64,000 nt of DNA from RGIG4097 sp937885645 (GCA_937885645.1 CALABJ010000013.1:62001-126000); one strand, 5' to 3'; counted from the stretch's first letter, positions 26,145 to 35,809 are shown. Notes: a model not told the origin generated them from the sequence alone. Numbers and translations: made by a program.

Positions 26145-26201
26145 CCTCACAAAATAAATTCAATTTCTATCAAAGATAGAACGGTATAGGAGAAACTTAC
26201 T

Positions 26202-26399
26202 ATGATGATCGATCCCCCCATTGACAAACTTATCAAACACGCAGAATGCCGTTATGCTCTCACATGCGCAGTCGCAAAGCGCACACGTGAACTTCTCACC
26301 AGCGAAAGCTCAACCCTTGAAAAGAGCGGTGAAAAGGCAATCACTCTTGCATGTAAAGAAATCTACGAAGACAAGAGAATCATCACCAGAGAGAACTAA
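26202..26399 (+). CDS. rpoZ: RNA polymerase omega subunit
   Basis: The product is 65 residues, a short omega that helps assemble RNA polymerase. The family core DKLIKHAECRYALTCAVAKRTREL and a C-terminal AITLACKEIYEDKRII segment are visible. AGGAG lies nine bases before the start. A small hairpin (TTCTATC/GATAGAA) occupies the gap after gmk. coaBC follows after two bases. Confidence 0.93.
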   Translation: MMIDPPIDKLIKHAECRYALTCAVAKRTRELLTSESSTLEKSGEKAITLACKEIYEDKRIITREN

Positions 26400-26401
26400 T
26401 T

Positions 26402-27586
26402 ATGCTTTACGGAAAGAACGTCGTCCTTGGTGTGACGGGTTGTATCGCAGCCTACAAGGCTTGCGACATTGTGTCTCGTCTTAAAAAACTTGGTGCAAAC
26501 GTTGACGTCATCATGACGGACAATGCTTGTGAGTTTATCGCGCCTCTTTCTTTTGAAACCTTGTCAAACAATGCCGTTGTCACTGACACTTTCAAGAGAG
26601 TGGACGAGTTTGACGTAAAACACGTATCCCTTGCAAAAAAGGCTGATTTATTTTTGGTTGCACCTGCAACGGCAAACGTCATTGGCAAATTTGCTAGGGG
26701 CATTGCCGACGATATGCTTTCAACCACATATATGGCATCAAAAGCACCCAAAGTGGTTTGTCCTGCCATGAACACAAATATGTATGAAAGCGAAGCAGTC
26801 CAACAAAATATTTGCATTTTAAAGGACCGCGGTGTCACCATAATCGACTCAGTTGAAGGTCGTCTTGCTTGTGGTGATGTTGGCAAAGGCAAAATGGCAG
26901 AGCCCATTGACATTGTCCGCATTGTTGAAGAAATCCTCCAACCTGTCCAAGACTTCAAAGGCAAGAAGGTTCTTGTGACGTCTGGGGCAACTGAAGAGGA
27001 TATAGACGGTGTCCGTGTCATCACCAATCACTCTAGCGGTAAAATGGGTTGTGCTTTAGCCAGAGCCCTTGCAGACCGCGGAGCAGAAGTCACTCTTGTC
27101 AGAGGCAAGATGTCCGTTGAAACACCTTCTAGCGTCTATAAAGAAGTGAAAGTGACCACCACTTGTCAACTTCTTGATGCAGTCAAGGACAATATGGACA
27201 ACGACGTTTTCATTATGGCGGCAGCACCTGCAGACTATCGTGTCAAAAACAAATCAAGCCAAAAAATCAAGGCGGATAGCATTGTTCTTGAACTCGAAAA
27301 GAACCCTGACGTGGCAAAATATGTAGGCGAAAATAAGGGAGACAAAACCCTTGTCATTTTCTCTGCAGAAACTGAAAACCTCATTGCCAATGCCAGCGGT
27401 AAATTACAAAGAAAAAATGCAGATTACGTTGTTGCAAACGATGTGACAAAGGTGGGAGCAGGCTTCTACACGGACACAAACGTTGCAACCATAATCAGCA
27501 AATCAGGATATAGTGTGGATAGCGGACTTGTGTCAAAAGATGATCTTGCCCACCTTATCCTCGATACTATTGCAAAGCAAAAATGA
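26402..27586 (+). CDS. coaBC: Bifunctional phosphopantothenoylcysteine decarboxylase / phosphopantothenate-cysteine ligase
   Basis: The product is 394 residues. It makes 4'-phosphopantetheine from phosphopantothenate and cysteine for coenzyme A. The N-terminal CoaC part has the FMN-binding GVTGCIAAYKACDI, APATANVIGK, MNTNMY and the active-site Cys in RLACGDVGKGKMAEP. The C-terminal CoaB part (from about residue 185) has VTSGATEEDIDGVRVITNHSSGKMG and AAPADYRVKNKSSQKIK. Overlaps priA by four bases. Confidence 0.97.
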   Translation: MLYGKNVVLGVTGCIAAYKACDIVSRLKKLGANVDVIMTDNACEFIAPLSFETLSNNAVVTDTFKRVDEFDVKHVSLAKKADLFLVAPATANVIGKFARGIADDMLSTTYMASKAPKVVCPAMNTNMYESEAVQQNICILKDRGVTIIDSVEGRLACGDVGKGKMAEPIDIVRIVEEILQPVQDFKGKKVLVTSGATEEDIDGVRVITNHSSGKMGCALARALADRGAEVTLVRGKMSVETPSSVYKEVKVTTTCQLLDAVKDNMDNDVFIMAAAPADYRVKNKSSQKIKADSIVLELEKNPDVAKYVGENKGDKTLVIFSAETENLIANASGKLQRKNADYVVANDVTKVGAGFYTDTNVATIISKSGYSVDSGLVSKDDLAHLILDTIAKQK

Positions 27587-29757
27587 TTTTAGAGGTTATT
27601 GTTGATATATCAAGCGCCGAGGTGGATAGAACATTTGACTATCTTGGCGATGACATACCACTTGGAAGTCGTGTTTCTGTTGAATTTGGAAGAAAGCGAC
27701 TCCTTGGCTTTGTAGTAGGTAAAAAAGAAACCTCAACCTTTCCAAATCTTAAAAAAGCCACGTTAATTGATAGCCCCATTGACGAAAAACAACTGAAACT
27801 TATGGACTATATGCGCAGTAAGTACAACCTGCGATATATTGATGTTTTGCGTCTGTTTTTGCCCACTAAATTGCGTGAGGAAAAAAATCCTGAATATACG
27901 AGGATTTATCTCAGTCCCAACAGCAAATATTCCTGTGATGAGGCTAAGGCACTTATTAGCAAAAGGGCAAAAAAACAAATTGAACTTTTTGACTTTTTGA
28001 CTGAAAAGGGAGGTGGATTCCTCTCCCAAATGGTCAATTTGTATGGGGTGTCCGCTGTCAATGGACTTCGTGAAAAAGGCGTTGTCACCGAAAGCGACGT
28101 ACACGAAAGACGCGTCCCCCTTGGCAGTCTTGACCGCAAAGACAAAGTTGTCACCTTGACTGACGCTCAACAATCCGCCGTTGATCAAATCGTAAGCGGA
28201 CAAGGCGGCTATCTTTTGCACGGCGTCACGGGCAGTGGCAAAACTGAAATCTATCTTCACGTAATTGAGCACTTTCTTTCCGTAGGAAAGACGTCAATTA
28301 TGCTTGTGCCTGAAATATCTTTGACTCCTCAAATGCTTGGCATATTTAGGGCAAGATTTGGAGACAAAGTTGCAATCCTTCACTCAGGGCTTAATGCCAG
28401 TGAAAGATATGATGAGTGGAAACGCCTTCGCACCGGTCAAGCACAAATAGCCATAGGTGCACGTAGTGCCATTTTTGCACCTCTTGAAAATCTTGGCGCA
28501 ATCTTTATTGATGAAGAGCACGACACCAGTTATCTCAGTGAGTCAAATCCTAGATATGACACAAGAGAAGTTGCAGAAGAAAGAGCAAGGATTGCAGGAG
28601 CAGTGCTTGTGCTTGGCTCGGCAACTCCTGATATATGCACCTACCAAAAGGCGGCAGACGGCAAGTTTAATCTCATAACTTTGCCTGACAGAATTTCTGC
28701 TCACAAGTTGCCCGACATGGAAATCATAGATATGACTTATGAATTCCGTAGTGGCAATAGATCACCTTTTTCACACGAACTTATTGATGCAATAGGTCAA
28801 GCAATTGAACGAAAAGAGCAGGTTATCCTTTTTCTCAATCGACGCGGATTTGCTTCTTTTATGCGTTGTAGGGATTGTGGATACATTCCAAAATGTGACC
28901 TTTGCGACGTGTCAATGACCTATCACAAGCACGAAAACAGCTTGAAATGTCACTACTGTGGCACAACAAAGGCCCCAATGACAGTTTGTCCTGAATGTGG
29001 CTCACACAACGTCAAAGAAGGACGTGTAGGCACAGAGAAAATCGTTGAAGAGCTGCAGTCTATTTTCCCTGACGTCAAGTGTCTGCGTATGGACAACGAC
29101 ACTACAAGCGGAAAAGATGCATACTTCAAAATCCTCGACAAATTTTCAAGGGGCGAAGCAGATATACTTGTAGGCACGCAAATGATTGCAAAGGGACACG
29201 ACTTCCCAAACGTGACCTTGGTCGGCATAATTGAAGCCGATGCAGCACTCTTTATGTCAGACTATCGTGCAAGTGAACGCACTTTCCAACTGGTGACACA
29301 GGTGGCAGGACGAGCAGGCAGAGCGGAGAAAAAGGGAAGAGTTATCCTTCAAGCATTTTGGCCCTCACACTACGTTTTCAAGTTTGCAAAGACCTATGAC
29401 TATGCTGGCTTTTTCGGAGTTGAAAACAACCGCAGACTTGTCACAGGATTTCCTCCGTACAAGGATCTTGTCCGTGTGATGATAACCTCATCTGAAGTCG
29501 AAGACGGCAGAAATAGTGCGAAGGCAATATATTTGGCTGTGCGCGAACTACAAAAGACTTATGGCAAATTTCCGTTCCTGAATTTGACCGCATCTCCTCT
29601 CAAAAAACTCAGCGGACAATTCCGCTATCAAATCGTTATGAGGCTTGAGACTGTAAACTCTCAAATGATCCTCAATGATACATACAAAATCGTAGGCGAA
29701 AATCGACCTAAAAAGGGTACGGCTTTCGTTGAAATCAATCCGCAAAATCTTTATTAA
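27583..29757 (+). CDS. priA: Primosomal protein N' (PriA helicase)
   Basis: The product is 724 residues. It restarts collapsed replication forks by loading the primosome. The N-terminal DNA-binding domain is followed by helicase motifs: Walker A GVTGSGKTE, DEEHD, GSATPDICTY. An eight-Cys zinc region (CRDCGYIPKCDLC ... CHYCGTTKAPMTVCPEC) follows, then QMIAKGHDFPNVTLVG and QVAGRAGRAEKKG. ATG 27583 overlaps the coaBC stop. Part of the coaBC-priA-def-fmt-rsmB-rlmN series shared with B. subtilis. Confidence 0.97.
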   Translation: MILEVIVDISSAEVDRTFDYLGDDIPLGSRVSVEFGRKRLLGFVVGKKETSTFPNLKKATLIDSPIDEKQLKLMDYMRSKYNLRYIDVLRLFLPTKLREEKNPEYTRIYLSPNSKYSCDEAKALISKRAKKQIELFDFLTEKGGGFLSQMVNLYGVSAVNGLREKGVVTESDVHERRVPLGSLDRKDKVVTLTDAQQSAVDQIVSGQGGYLLHGVTGSGKTEIYLHVIEHFLSVGKTSIMLVPEISLTPQMLGIFRARFGDKVAILHSGLNASERYDEWKRLRTGQAQIAIGARSAIFAPLENLGAIFIDEEHDTSYLSESNPRYDTREVAEERARIAGAVLVLGSATPDICTYQKAADGKFNLITLPDRISAHKLPDMEIIDMTYEFRSGNRSPFSHELIDAIGQAIERKEQVILFLNRRGFASFMRCRDCGYIPKCDLCDVSMTYHKHENSLKCHYCGTTKAPMTVCPECGSHNVKEGRVGTEKIVEELQSIFPDVKCLRMDNDTTSGKDAYFKILDKFSRGEADILVGTQMIAKGHDFPNVTLVGIIEADAALFMSDYRASERTFQLVTQVAGRAGRAEKKGRVILQAFWPSHYVFKFAKTYDYAGFFGVENNRRLVTGFPPYKDLVRVMITSSEVEDGRNSAKAIYLAVRELQKTYGKFPFLNLTASPLKKLSGQFRYQIVMRLETVNSQMILNDTYKIVGENRPKKGTAFVEINPQNLY

Positions 29758-29766
29758 AGGTGAAAT

Positions 29767-30225
29767 ATGGCAAAAAGACTTATTGTGCAAGTTCCCGATC
29801 CTATCCTTGCAAAAAAGTGTAGAGAAGTTGACAAGTTTGATGAAAGACTTTGGACACTTCTTGACGATATGAAAGATACGTTGTTTGACGCAAACGGCGC
29901 AGGTCTTGCTGCTCCTCAAGTGGCAGTGTTGAAGCGTGTTGCTCTCGTTGACACTGAAGATGGTTTTTATGAACTCATCAACCCCGTCATAAAATCAATG
30001 AAAGGTGAACAAACAGGCCTTGAAGGCTGTCTTTCAGTTAAGGGCAAATATGGCACTGTGACAAGAGCAAACGACGTCACAGTCATCGCACAAGATAGAT
30101 ATGGCAAAAAGCACACTTACAAAGTAAGTGGATTCACTGCACGTGCTTTCCAACACGAAATCGACCATCTTGATGGTATCGTGTACACAAGCAAGTGCTC
30201 AGACCTTATGGACGACGAAGAATGA
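29767..30225 (+). CDS. def: Peptide deformylase
   Basis: The product is 152 residues. It removes the formyl group from nascent proteins. All three metal-site motifs are present: GAGLAAPQV, EGCLS (Cys ligand) and QHEIDHLDG (two His ligands and catalytic Glu). AAAGGTG precedes the start. It overlaps fmt by four bases, coupling the enzymes that add and remove the formyl group. Confidence 0.97.
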   Translation: MAKRLIVQVPDPILAKKCREVDKFDERLWTLLDDMKDTLFDANGAGLAAPQVAVLKRVALVDTEDGFYELINPVIKSMKGEQTGLEGCLSVKGKYGTVTRANDVTVIAQDRYGKKHTYKVSGFTARAFQHEIDHLDGIVYTSKCSDLMDDEE

Positions 30226-31151
30226 AAATAATATTTATGGGCACTCCCGACTTTTCGGCAGTTGTCTTTGAAAAACTGAATAGCGTATATCCTGTGAGCG
30301 CAGTGGTCACCGGCGTAGATAAGCCGGTTGGCAGAAAGATGGTGCTCACACCTTGTCCTTTGAAAGTTGCAGCAATGAATGCAGGTGTACCCGTCCTTCA
30401 ATATGAGAGAGTTTCTCGTCAAGGAATTGAAGATATTGAAGCCCTCAATCCTGACCTTGTCATCACGGCAGCGTTTGGACAAATTTTGTCAGATAGATTC
30501 CTTGCTATCCCCAAGTATGGTGTCATCAACGTTCATGCATCACTCCTTCCAAAGCATCGTGGTGCATCACCCATTCAATCTGCAATGTTGGCAGGGGATA
30601 AAGTGACAGGCATCACCATTATGAAAACAGTCAAGGAAGTTGACGCAGGCGATATGCTTCTCAAGAGAGAAATCGAAATTTCTCCCGATGACTATGCTGA
30701 CACACTCTTTGACAAAATGGCAGTCATTGGCGGAGAAGCGGTGGTTGAGGCAGTTCGTCTCATAGAAAGTGGGGAGGCAGTCTTTACACCTCAAAATCAC
30801 GATGAGGCAACACATTGCATAAAAATCACAAAGGCAGAAGGACAAATCGACTTCAACAAAGACGGCGTGGCACTGCGCAATTTTGTCCATGCAATGAATC
30901 CTTGGCCCTCTGCATACACATTTGTGGGTGGCAAACAACTCAAAGTCATTGACCTTGTTCCTGTAGAAGATGATAGCAACGTAGAAGTTGGCACGGTCAT
31001 CTATGCGGATAGACAACACGGCATTGTCGTAAAGTGCGCAGACGGAACAGTCCGCCTCACACGCATACAAATTGAAGGCAAGGGCAAAACCGATGACCTT
31101 TCCTTCCTCAATGGAAACAAAGATATAGTTGTTGGAGTGAAACTGGGTTGA
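30222..31151 (+). CDS. fmt: Methionyl-tRNA formyltransferase
   Basis: The product is 309 residues. It formylates initiator Met-tRNA. The start ATG 30222 overlaps the def stop (ATGA) and gives the family N-terminus MKIIFMGTPDF. The formyl-transferase motif NVHASLLPKHRGASPIQ and the C-terminal domain with NPWPSAYTF are intact. The stop lies within the start region of rsmB. Confidence 0.97.
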   Translation: MKIIFMGTPDFSAVVFEKLNSVYPVSAVVTGVDKPVGRKMVLTPCPLKVAAMNAGVPVLQYERVSRQGIEDIEALNPDLVITAAFGQILSDRFLAIPKYGVINVHASLLPKHRGASPIQSAMLAGDKVTGITIMKTVKEVDAGDMLLKREIEISPDDYADTLFDKMAVIGGEAVVEAVRLIESGEAVFTPQNHDEATHCIKITKAEGQIDFNKDGVALRNFVHAMNPWPSAYTFVGGKQLKVIDLVPVEDDSNVEVGTVIYADRQHGIVVKCADGTVRLTRIQIEGKGKTDDLSFLNGNKDIVVGVKLG

Positions 31152-32398
31152 GAAAGTATTTTGACAGCGCACTGAAAATCCTTACAAAGGTTTTTGACGA
31201 TGGAAGTTATTCCAATCGCGCTTTGTCAACTGACAAAACCGCAGACATGACAACAAAGCTTGTCTATGGTGTGCTTGAAAGAAACGTTGAAATTGAATAC
31301 GTGCTTTCAACCCTCGTAAAAAAGCAACCCAAAGGAAAGGCATACACTCTTCTCAAAATCGGCACGTACGCACTTATGCATCTTGACAACGTGCCCGCAT
31401 TCGCAGTAGTCAGTGAGTGCGTAGAAGTGGCAAAATCCAACGGACTTCACGGCCAAAGCGGATTTGTCAACGCAGTGCTCAAACGCGTTTCAAGAAAGGA
31501 ATACCGCCTTCCTAAACCAACTGACAAGAATTATCTTTCCGTCAAATATTCTTTGCCACAATGGTTTATTGACCAACTCTTCTTGGAGTACGATAAGGAC
31601 AAAGTTCAAGCTTTGCTTGAAAGTGATGTGACCACTGAGGAATCTATCCGCATTAAAACCAACTTTGACGTCAAGGAAGTCACTGACAAACTTGACAAAG
31701 CGAAGGTCAAATACACCTTTGGCGAGTGTGGCACAATCCTTGCATCGGCAGATAATAGAGCCGTCAAGGATATGTTCAACAGTGGCTGGATAACGTTCCA
31801 AGCAACGTCCTCAATCAAGGCTGTAAAGGCTCTCAATGTTAAAAGCGGCAAGGTCCTTGACTTGTGTTCAGCCCCCGGCGGAAAAGCAGTATTGATAGCA
31901 GAGCTTTCACCTGAAAGCGAAGTGACAGCTTGCGACCTCTACAAGCATAGAGTTGAACTCATTGACAAATATGCAAAACGTATGGGGGTTGATAATATAA
32001 CTTCCGTTCAAAACGATGCCGTGAAACTGAAAAAGGAGTGGATTGGTCAGTTTGACTATGTTCTTGTTGACGCTCCTTGCTCCTGTTTTGGCACATATAA
32101 GAAACACCCTGAAGTGTTTCTCAATCGCGACTTCGGGGATTCATTGAAGATTGCTGAAACCCAAAAGAAAATACTTCAAAATGCAATCAAATATACAAAG
32201 AGTGGTGGCACAATTGTTTATTCCACCTGCACACTCTTCAATGTTGAAAACATTGATGTAGTAAATTCCGTCCTGTCAAATGACGTCAAACTTGTCAATT
32301 TTGACTGCGACTGTCTGCCTAATGATAAATCAACAATCCGCATTTTGCCCACCAACGGCAGCGACGGATTCTTCATTGCAAAACTGCAAAAAAACTGA
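31148..32398 (+). CDS. rsmB: 16S rRNA m5C967 methyltransferase RsmB
   Basis: The product is 416 residues. The start is a TTG at 31148 overlapping the fmt stop, with GGAG at 31134-31137. The N-terminal NusB-like RNA-binding part (ALMHLDNVPAFAVVSECVEVAK) is followed by the methyltransferase with the SAM loop CSAPGGKAVLIAEL, the catalytic DAPCSCFGTYKKHPE and the second Cys motif YSTCTLF. It methylates C967 of 16S rRNA. Confidence 0.95.
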   Translation: MRKYFDSALKILTKVFDDGSYSNRALSTDKTADMTTKLVYGVLERNVEIEYVLSTLVKKQPKGKAYTLLKIGTYALMHLDNVPAFAVVSECVEVAKSNGLHGQSGFVNAVLKRVSRKEYRLPKPTDKNYLSVKYSLPQWFIDQLFLEYDKDKVQALLESDVTTEESIRIKTNFDVKEVTDKLDKAKVKYTFGECGTILASADNRAVKDMFNSGWITFQATSSIKAVKALNVKSGKVLDLCSAPGGKAVLIAELSPESEVTACDLYKHRVELIDKYAKRMGVDNITSVQNDAVKLKKEWIGQFDYVLVDAPCSCFGTYKKHPEVFLNRDFGDSLKIAETQKKILQNAIKYTKSGGTIVYSTCTLFNVENIDVVNSVLSNDVKLVNFDCDCLPNDKSTIRILPTNGSDGFFIAKLQKN

Positions 32399-32399
32399 T

Positions 32400-33431
32400 A
32401 TGACGGACCTTCTTTCACTAAGCTTAAAAGAACTTAAAGAACTTTTCCCTGAACCCAAATATTTGGCAGGGCAGATTTTCCCGTTCTTGCATAATGGTGT
32501 AACTTTTGATGAGATGACTTCACTCAAAAAGGACTTGCGTGAAAAGCTGAAGGAAGAATATATTGCAAACCCCGTTGCAATACGTGAAAAATTCGTAGGC
32601 AAGTCCGGCACAATCAAATATTTGTTTGAGCTGACTGACGGCAATCTTATTGAAGGCGTGTATATGCCTCACGACTATGGCAATACTCTGTGTCTTTCAA
32701 CACAAATCGGTTGCAGAATGGGTTGCAGTTTTTGCGCAAGCGGTCTTGACGGACTTCTTCGCAACCTAACCCCCGGTGAAATGCTTGGACAAGTGATCGC
32801 AGTCAATCGTGACAACGGCGGAAATATTAAAGACAGAGCCGTCACCAACCTAGTGCTTATGGGAAGCGGTGAGCCTTTTGATAATTATGACAATGTGTTG
32901 AAATTCCTTGACCTCGTCAGTGTAGAAAAGGGCATAAACATCAGTGAAAGAAACATATCGCTTTCCACATCAGGCCTTGCAAATAGGGTTAGAGAATTTG
33001 CAGACAGCGGGCACAAAGTGACCTTGTCAATCTCGTTGCACGCACCTTTTGACACCTTGCGCAGTAGCATTATGCCTGTCAACAAAAAGTACAATATCGG
33101 TGAAATCGTGTCTGCTTCAAAATATTATTTTGAAAAGACGGGCAGGCGCGTCATCTTCGAATACACTCTCATCAAGGGAACAAACGATTCAAACGCTTGC
33201 GCGTTGGAGCTTGCAAAACTGACAAAGGGTTTTCCTTCACACGTAAATCTTATCCGTCTCAATGAGGTGAAAGAAAGAAATCACCAAGCCCCCACAGAAG
33301 ATGCCACAAAAGACTTCTTGAAGAAGTTGGAGTCACTTGGCGTTTCTGCAACAATACGCCGTTCGCTTGGCAACGACATTGAGGGTGCTTGCGGACAACT
33401 TAGAAGAAGATATCTTGAAAACAAAGGATAA
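32400..33431 (+). CDS. rlmN: Dual-specificity 23S rRNA/tRNA m2A methyltransferase RlmN
   Basis: The product is 343 residues. The start ATG 32400 lies one base after the rsmB stop, so translation is probably coupled. It is a radical-SAM enzyme methylating A2503 of 23S rRNA and A37 of some tRNAs. The cluster motif is CRMGCSFCASGLDGLLRNL; GSGEPFDNYDNV, SISLHAPFD and the C-terminal Cys in DIEGACGQLRR are present. In most Bacillota prpC and prkC follow; here rsgA follows directly after one base. Confidence 0.97.
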   Translation: MTDLLSLSLKELKELFPEPKYLAGQIFPFLHNGVTFDEMTSLKKDLREKLKEEYIANPVAIREKFVGKSGTIKYLFELTDGNLIEGVYMPHDYGNTLCLSTQIGCRMGCSFCASGLDGLLRNLTPGEMLGQVIAVNRDNGGNIKDRAVTNLVLMGSGEPFDNYDNVLKFLDLVSVEKGINISERNISLSTSGLANRVREFADSGHKVTLSISLHAPFDTLRSSIMPVNKKYNIGEIVSASKYYFEKTGRRVIFEYTLIKGTNDSNACALELAKLTKGFPSHVNLIRLNEVKERNHQAPTEDATKDFLKKLESLGVSATIRRSLGNDIEGACGQLRRRYLENKG

Positions 33432-33432
33432 T

Positions 33433-34299
33433 ATGGCAAAAACAACAAAGACAATAAGCGGAAGAGTTGTAAAGGCAGTAGCCTCAAAATTTTTCGTTGA
33501 CACTGAAAGTGGTGTCAAGGTCTGTTTTGCACGCAAAAAACTTAAATTTGACGGCAATATCTACGTGGGCGACTACGTTGAGATCGCAAAAGACCGCGAC
33601 GCGTTTGTCATCGAAAAGGTGCAAGACCGAAAAAATCAACTCATTCGTCCGTATGTCAGCAACGTTGACGTTTGTCTTATTGTCATAGCACCCGAGCCTG
33701 AGCCTGACTTTTTGTTGGTTGACAAGGTCATCGTCAACTGTTTGGTCGAGGGAATTGAGCCTGTTATTCTTGCAAACAAGTGCGATATATCAAAGATAGA
33801 TTTGAGTGAATATGCATCCATCGTCAAGTGTTTTGAAATCTCAGCAGAAACAGGCTTTGGTGTGTCCGCTGTCTTTGACTATGTCAAAGGCAGAACGGTG
33901 TGCCTTGCAGGACAATCTGCCGTTGGCAAGAGTTCGCTCATAAACGCCATTTTAGACAGCGACGAGTGCGAAGTCGGTGAACTTGCAAAGAAAATTAAAC
34001 GAGGCAAAAACACCACAAGACGCATTGAAATTTACAATCTTGGTGGCACTTATCTTATGGACACTTGCGGATTTAGTATGCTTGATGCAGTTGATATTGA
34101 GCCTGAATCATTGCGCCTTTATTTTGACGATTTAGAGGTGTTTAGACCTGAGTGTAAATTCAACACTTGCACCCACATAAACGAGCCTGAATGCGCTGTC
34201 AAGCCTCACGTTGGCAAAGAGATTGGACAGGGCAGATATGATAGATACAAACTTATCTACGATGAACTCGCCGAAAGGAGGAAAAACAAATATGAGTAA
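33433..34299 (+). CDS. rsgA: Ribosome small-subunit biogenesis GTPase RsgA
   Basis: The product is 288 residues. The start ATG 33433 is just after the rlmN stop. It is a circularly permuted GTPase: N-terminal OB fold (GRVVKAVASKFFVDTE), G4 NKCD, then G1 GQSAVGKSS and G3 DTCGF, and a C-terminal zinc motif (C..C.H...EC). It checks maturation of the 30S subunit. The rpe start overlaps its 3' end by eight bases. Confidence 0.96.
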   Translation: MAKTTKTISGRVVKAVASKFFVDTESGVKVCFARKKLKFDGNIYVGDYVEIAKDRDAFVIEKVQDRKNQLIRPYVSNVDVCLIVIAPEPEPDFLLVDKVIVNCLVEGIEPVILANKCDISKIDLSEYASIVKCFEISAETGFGVSAVFDYVKGRTVCLAGQSAVGKSSLINAILDSDECEVGELAKKIKRGKNTTRRIEIYNLGGTYLMDTCGFSMLDAVDIEPESLRLYFDDLEVFRPECKFNTCTHINEPECAVKPHVGKEIGQGRYDRYKLIYDELAERRKNKYE

Positions 34300-34948
34300 G
34301 GTTTTGGTTGCACCGAGCATTTTATCAGCAGATTTTGGAAAAATGGCAGATGCCGTCAGCGACCTCAAAGTTTGGGGCGCAGACTGGGTGCATTGTGACG
34401 TTATGGACGGTGTATATGTTCCCAACATCACCTTTGGCATGCCCATGGTCAAGGCACTTCGCAAAAACAGCGATATGTTTTTTGATGTGCACCTCATGAT
34501 AACCGAGCCTGAAAAGTATGTAGGCGAATTTTGCGACTGTGGCGCAGATATGGTCACTTTCCACCCCGAAGCAAGCAAAGACCCCATGAAAGCCCTTGAC
34601 ACTATCAAGTCAAAAGGCAAAATGTGTGGCGTAGTCCTCAATGCAGACCAACCTTTCAGCGTTATTGAGCCTTTCCTTGACAAGGTTGACATGGTGCTCA
34701 TCATGACCGTTCAAGCAGGTTTTGGCGGACAAAGCTTTATGAGAGACCGTCTTGAAATGGCAAAAAAGGTGAAACAAATCAAAGATGAAAAGGGCTACAA
34801 CTATCATATCCAACTTGACGGCGGCGTTTGTCCCAGCAATATTCATGAATGTGTTGAAGCAGGCGCAAACGTTGTTGTGGCAGGCAGTGCAGTGTTCAAG
34901 GCAACAAATCCTGCCGAGGCAGTCAAGTCGATGCAAATAGAGTGCTAA
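34292..34948 (+). CDS. rpe: Ribulose-phosphate 3-epimerase
   Basis: The product is 218 residues. It interconverts ribulose-5-P and xylulose-5-P in the pentose phosphate pathway. The start ATG 34292 has AAAGGAGG at 34275-34281. Motifs: SILSADFG, HCDVMDGVYVPNITFG, DVHLMI, and the C-terminal LDGGV with GANVVVAGSAVFK. rsgA-rpe pairing is common in Bacillota. Confidence 0.97.
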   Translation: MSKVLVAPSILSADFGKMADAVSDLKVWGADWVHCDVMDGVYVPNITFGMPMVKALRKNSDMFFDVHLMITEPEKYVGEFCDCGADMVTFHPEASKDPMKALDTIKSKGKMCGVVLNADQPFSVIEPFLDKVDMVLIMTVQAGFGGQSFMRDRLEMAKKVKQIKDEKGYNYHIQLDGGVCPSNIHECVEAGANVVVAGSAVFKATNPAEAVKSMQIEC

Positions 34949-34961
34949 CGCGCGCATATAT

Positions 34962-35285
34962 ATGGAAAAGATATACGACAAATTAGTCAGGGACAAAATT
35001 CCCGAAATAATAATGAAGTCTGGCAAAGCATGCTCAACAGAGGTTTTGGACGACGAAAAATATGCTGAGCTTCTTGACAAAAAGCTTTTTGAAGAAATGC
35101 TTGAATATCATCAAGACAAAAGCATTGAAGAGCTTGCAGACATCGTTGAAGTGATATATGCCATTGTAAAATCTCGCGGATTGTCGGTTGAAGAATTCGA
35201 GAAAATCCGTAATAAAAAAGCAGATGAAAGGGGAGGCTTTGACAAAAAGATACTTTTGAAGTCAGTGACTTATGAAGAAGAATAA
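34962..35285 (+). CDS. MazG-like (COG4997-type) all-alpha NTP pyrophosphohydrolase
   Basis: The product is 107 residues. It starts KIYDKLVRDKIPEII, the hallmark of the small predicted house-cleaning NTP pyrophosphatase family, and has a FEEMLEYHQDKSIEELADIVEVIYAI helix with the acidic metal ligands. It probably hydrolyses non-canonical nucleoside triphosphates. There is no evident Shine-Dalgarno before the ATG, which follows rpe by 13 bases. A terminator follows at once. The exact substrate is unknown. Confidence 0.85.
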   Translation: MEKIYDKLVRDKIPEIIMKSGKACSTEVLDDEKYAELLDKKLFEEMLEYHQDKSIEELADIVEVIYAIVKSRGLSVEEFEKIRNKKADERGGFDKKILLKSVTYEEE

Positions 35286-35318
35286 AAAAAAATCGGCAAG
35301 CCGCCGATTTTCTTTTTT
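35286..35318 (+). terminator. Terminator of the yicC-rpe superoperon
   Basis: The stem AAAATCGGC (35289-35297) pairs with GCCGATTTT (35303-35311), loop AAGCC, followed by CTTTTTT. Confidence 0.88.
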
Positions 35319-35432
35319 AGTGACAAATGTTCATATCACAGCATATTTTAATTTGAGGTGAATATGAAAATTGTTTGTGTAAGTGTACCTAAAGTGCTGA
35401 AACCATTGTTTCGTTTTTTCAAAAAACTTAGA

Positions 35433-35463
35433 AAAGAAAAATGCCCGTCTAATTGACGGGCAA
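35433..35463 (-). terminator. Terminator of rpmB
   Basis: GCCCGTC (35443-35449) pairs with GACGGGC (35455-35461). On the minus strand a T run (complement of 35431-35440) follows. Confidence 0.85.
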
Positions 35464-35485
35464 GTGTTATGCTTGTAAATATTAA

Positions 35486-35677
35486 TTACACGCGGTCAAC
35501 TTTGCCTGAACGAAGACAATGTGTGCAGACATAGGTGTATTCTGCGCCACCAGTTGCAGTTTTGACCTTAACCTTTTGGACGTTGGGTGCCCAACTACGT
35601 CTGGTCTTTCTGTTGGAGTGGCTGACTTGGTTGCCGCTCATTTTACCTTTACCGCATACGCTACATACTCTGGACAT
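35486..35677 (-). CDS. rpmB: 50S ribosomal protein L28
   Basis: The product is 63 residues with a Met-Ser start and the zinc-binding L28 pattern C..CGKGK in the N-terminus and a C..C pair (YVCTHCLRSGKV) at the end, with SHSNRKTRRSW between. AAGGAGG lies eight bases upstream. It is transcribed away from asp23/yloU, as in many Bacillota. Confidence 0.97.
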   Translation of the reverse strand: MSRVCSVCGKGKMSGNQVSHSNRKTRRSWAPNVQKVKVKTATGGAEYTYVCTHCLRSGKVDRV

Positions 35678-35704
35678 ATCTAGTACCTCCTTAAAAACAT
35701 TGTC

Positions 35705-35733
35705 ATTTTAACAAATTACGATAAGTTTGGCAA
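35705..35733 (-). promoter_or_regulatory. Promoter of rpmB
   Basis: On the minus strand, TTGCCA (35733-35728), a 17-nt spacer ending in TGT, then TAAAAT (35710-35705). Confidence 0.68.
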
Positions 35734-35760
35734 CCGATTTACACAAAATTATTCATTTAC

Positions 35761-35789
35761 TTGCAAAATATTTTTACATATAGTAAAAT
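35761..35789 (+). promoter_or_regulatory. Promoter of asp23-fakA-recG
   Basis: TTGCAA (35761-35766), a 17-nt spacer, then TAAAAT (35784-35789). The leader is about 15-20 nt and carries AAAGG. Confidence 0.65.
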
Positions 35790-35809
35790 CATAGCGAAAG
35801 GTAATCAAT

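Noticed and set aside
26159..26177. Small hairpin between gmk and rpoZ as regulatory element
   Set aside because: Short stem, no T run, within an operon; probably chance.
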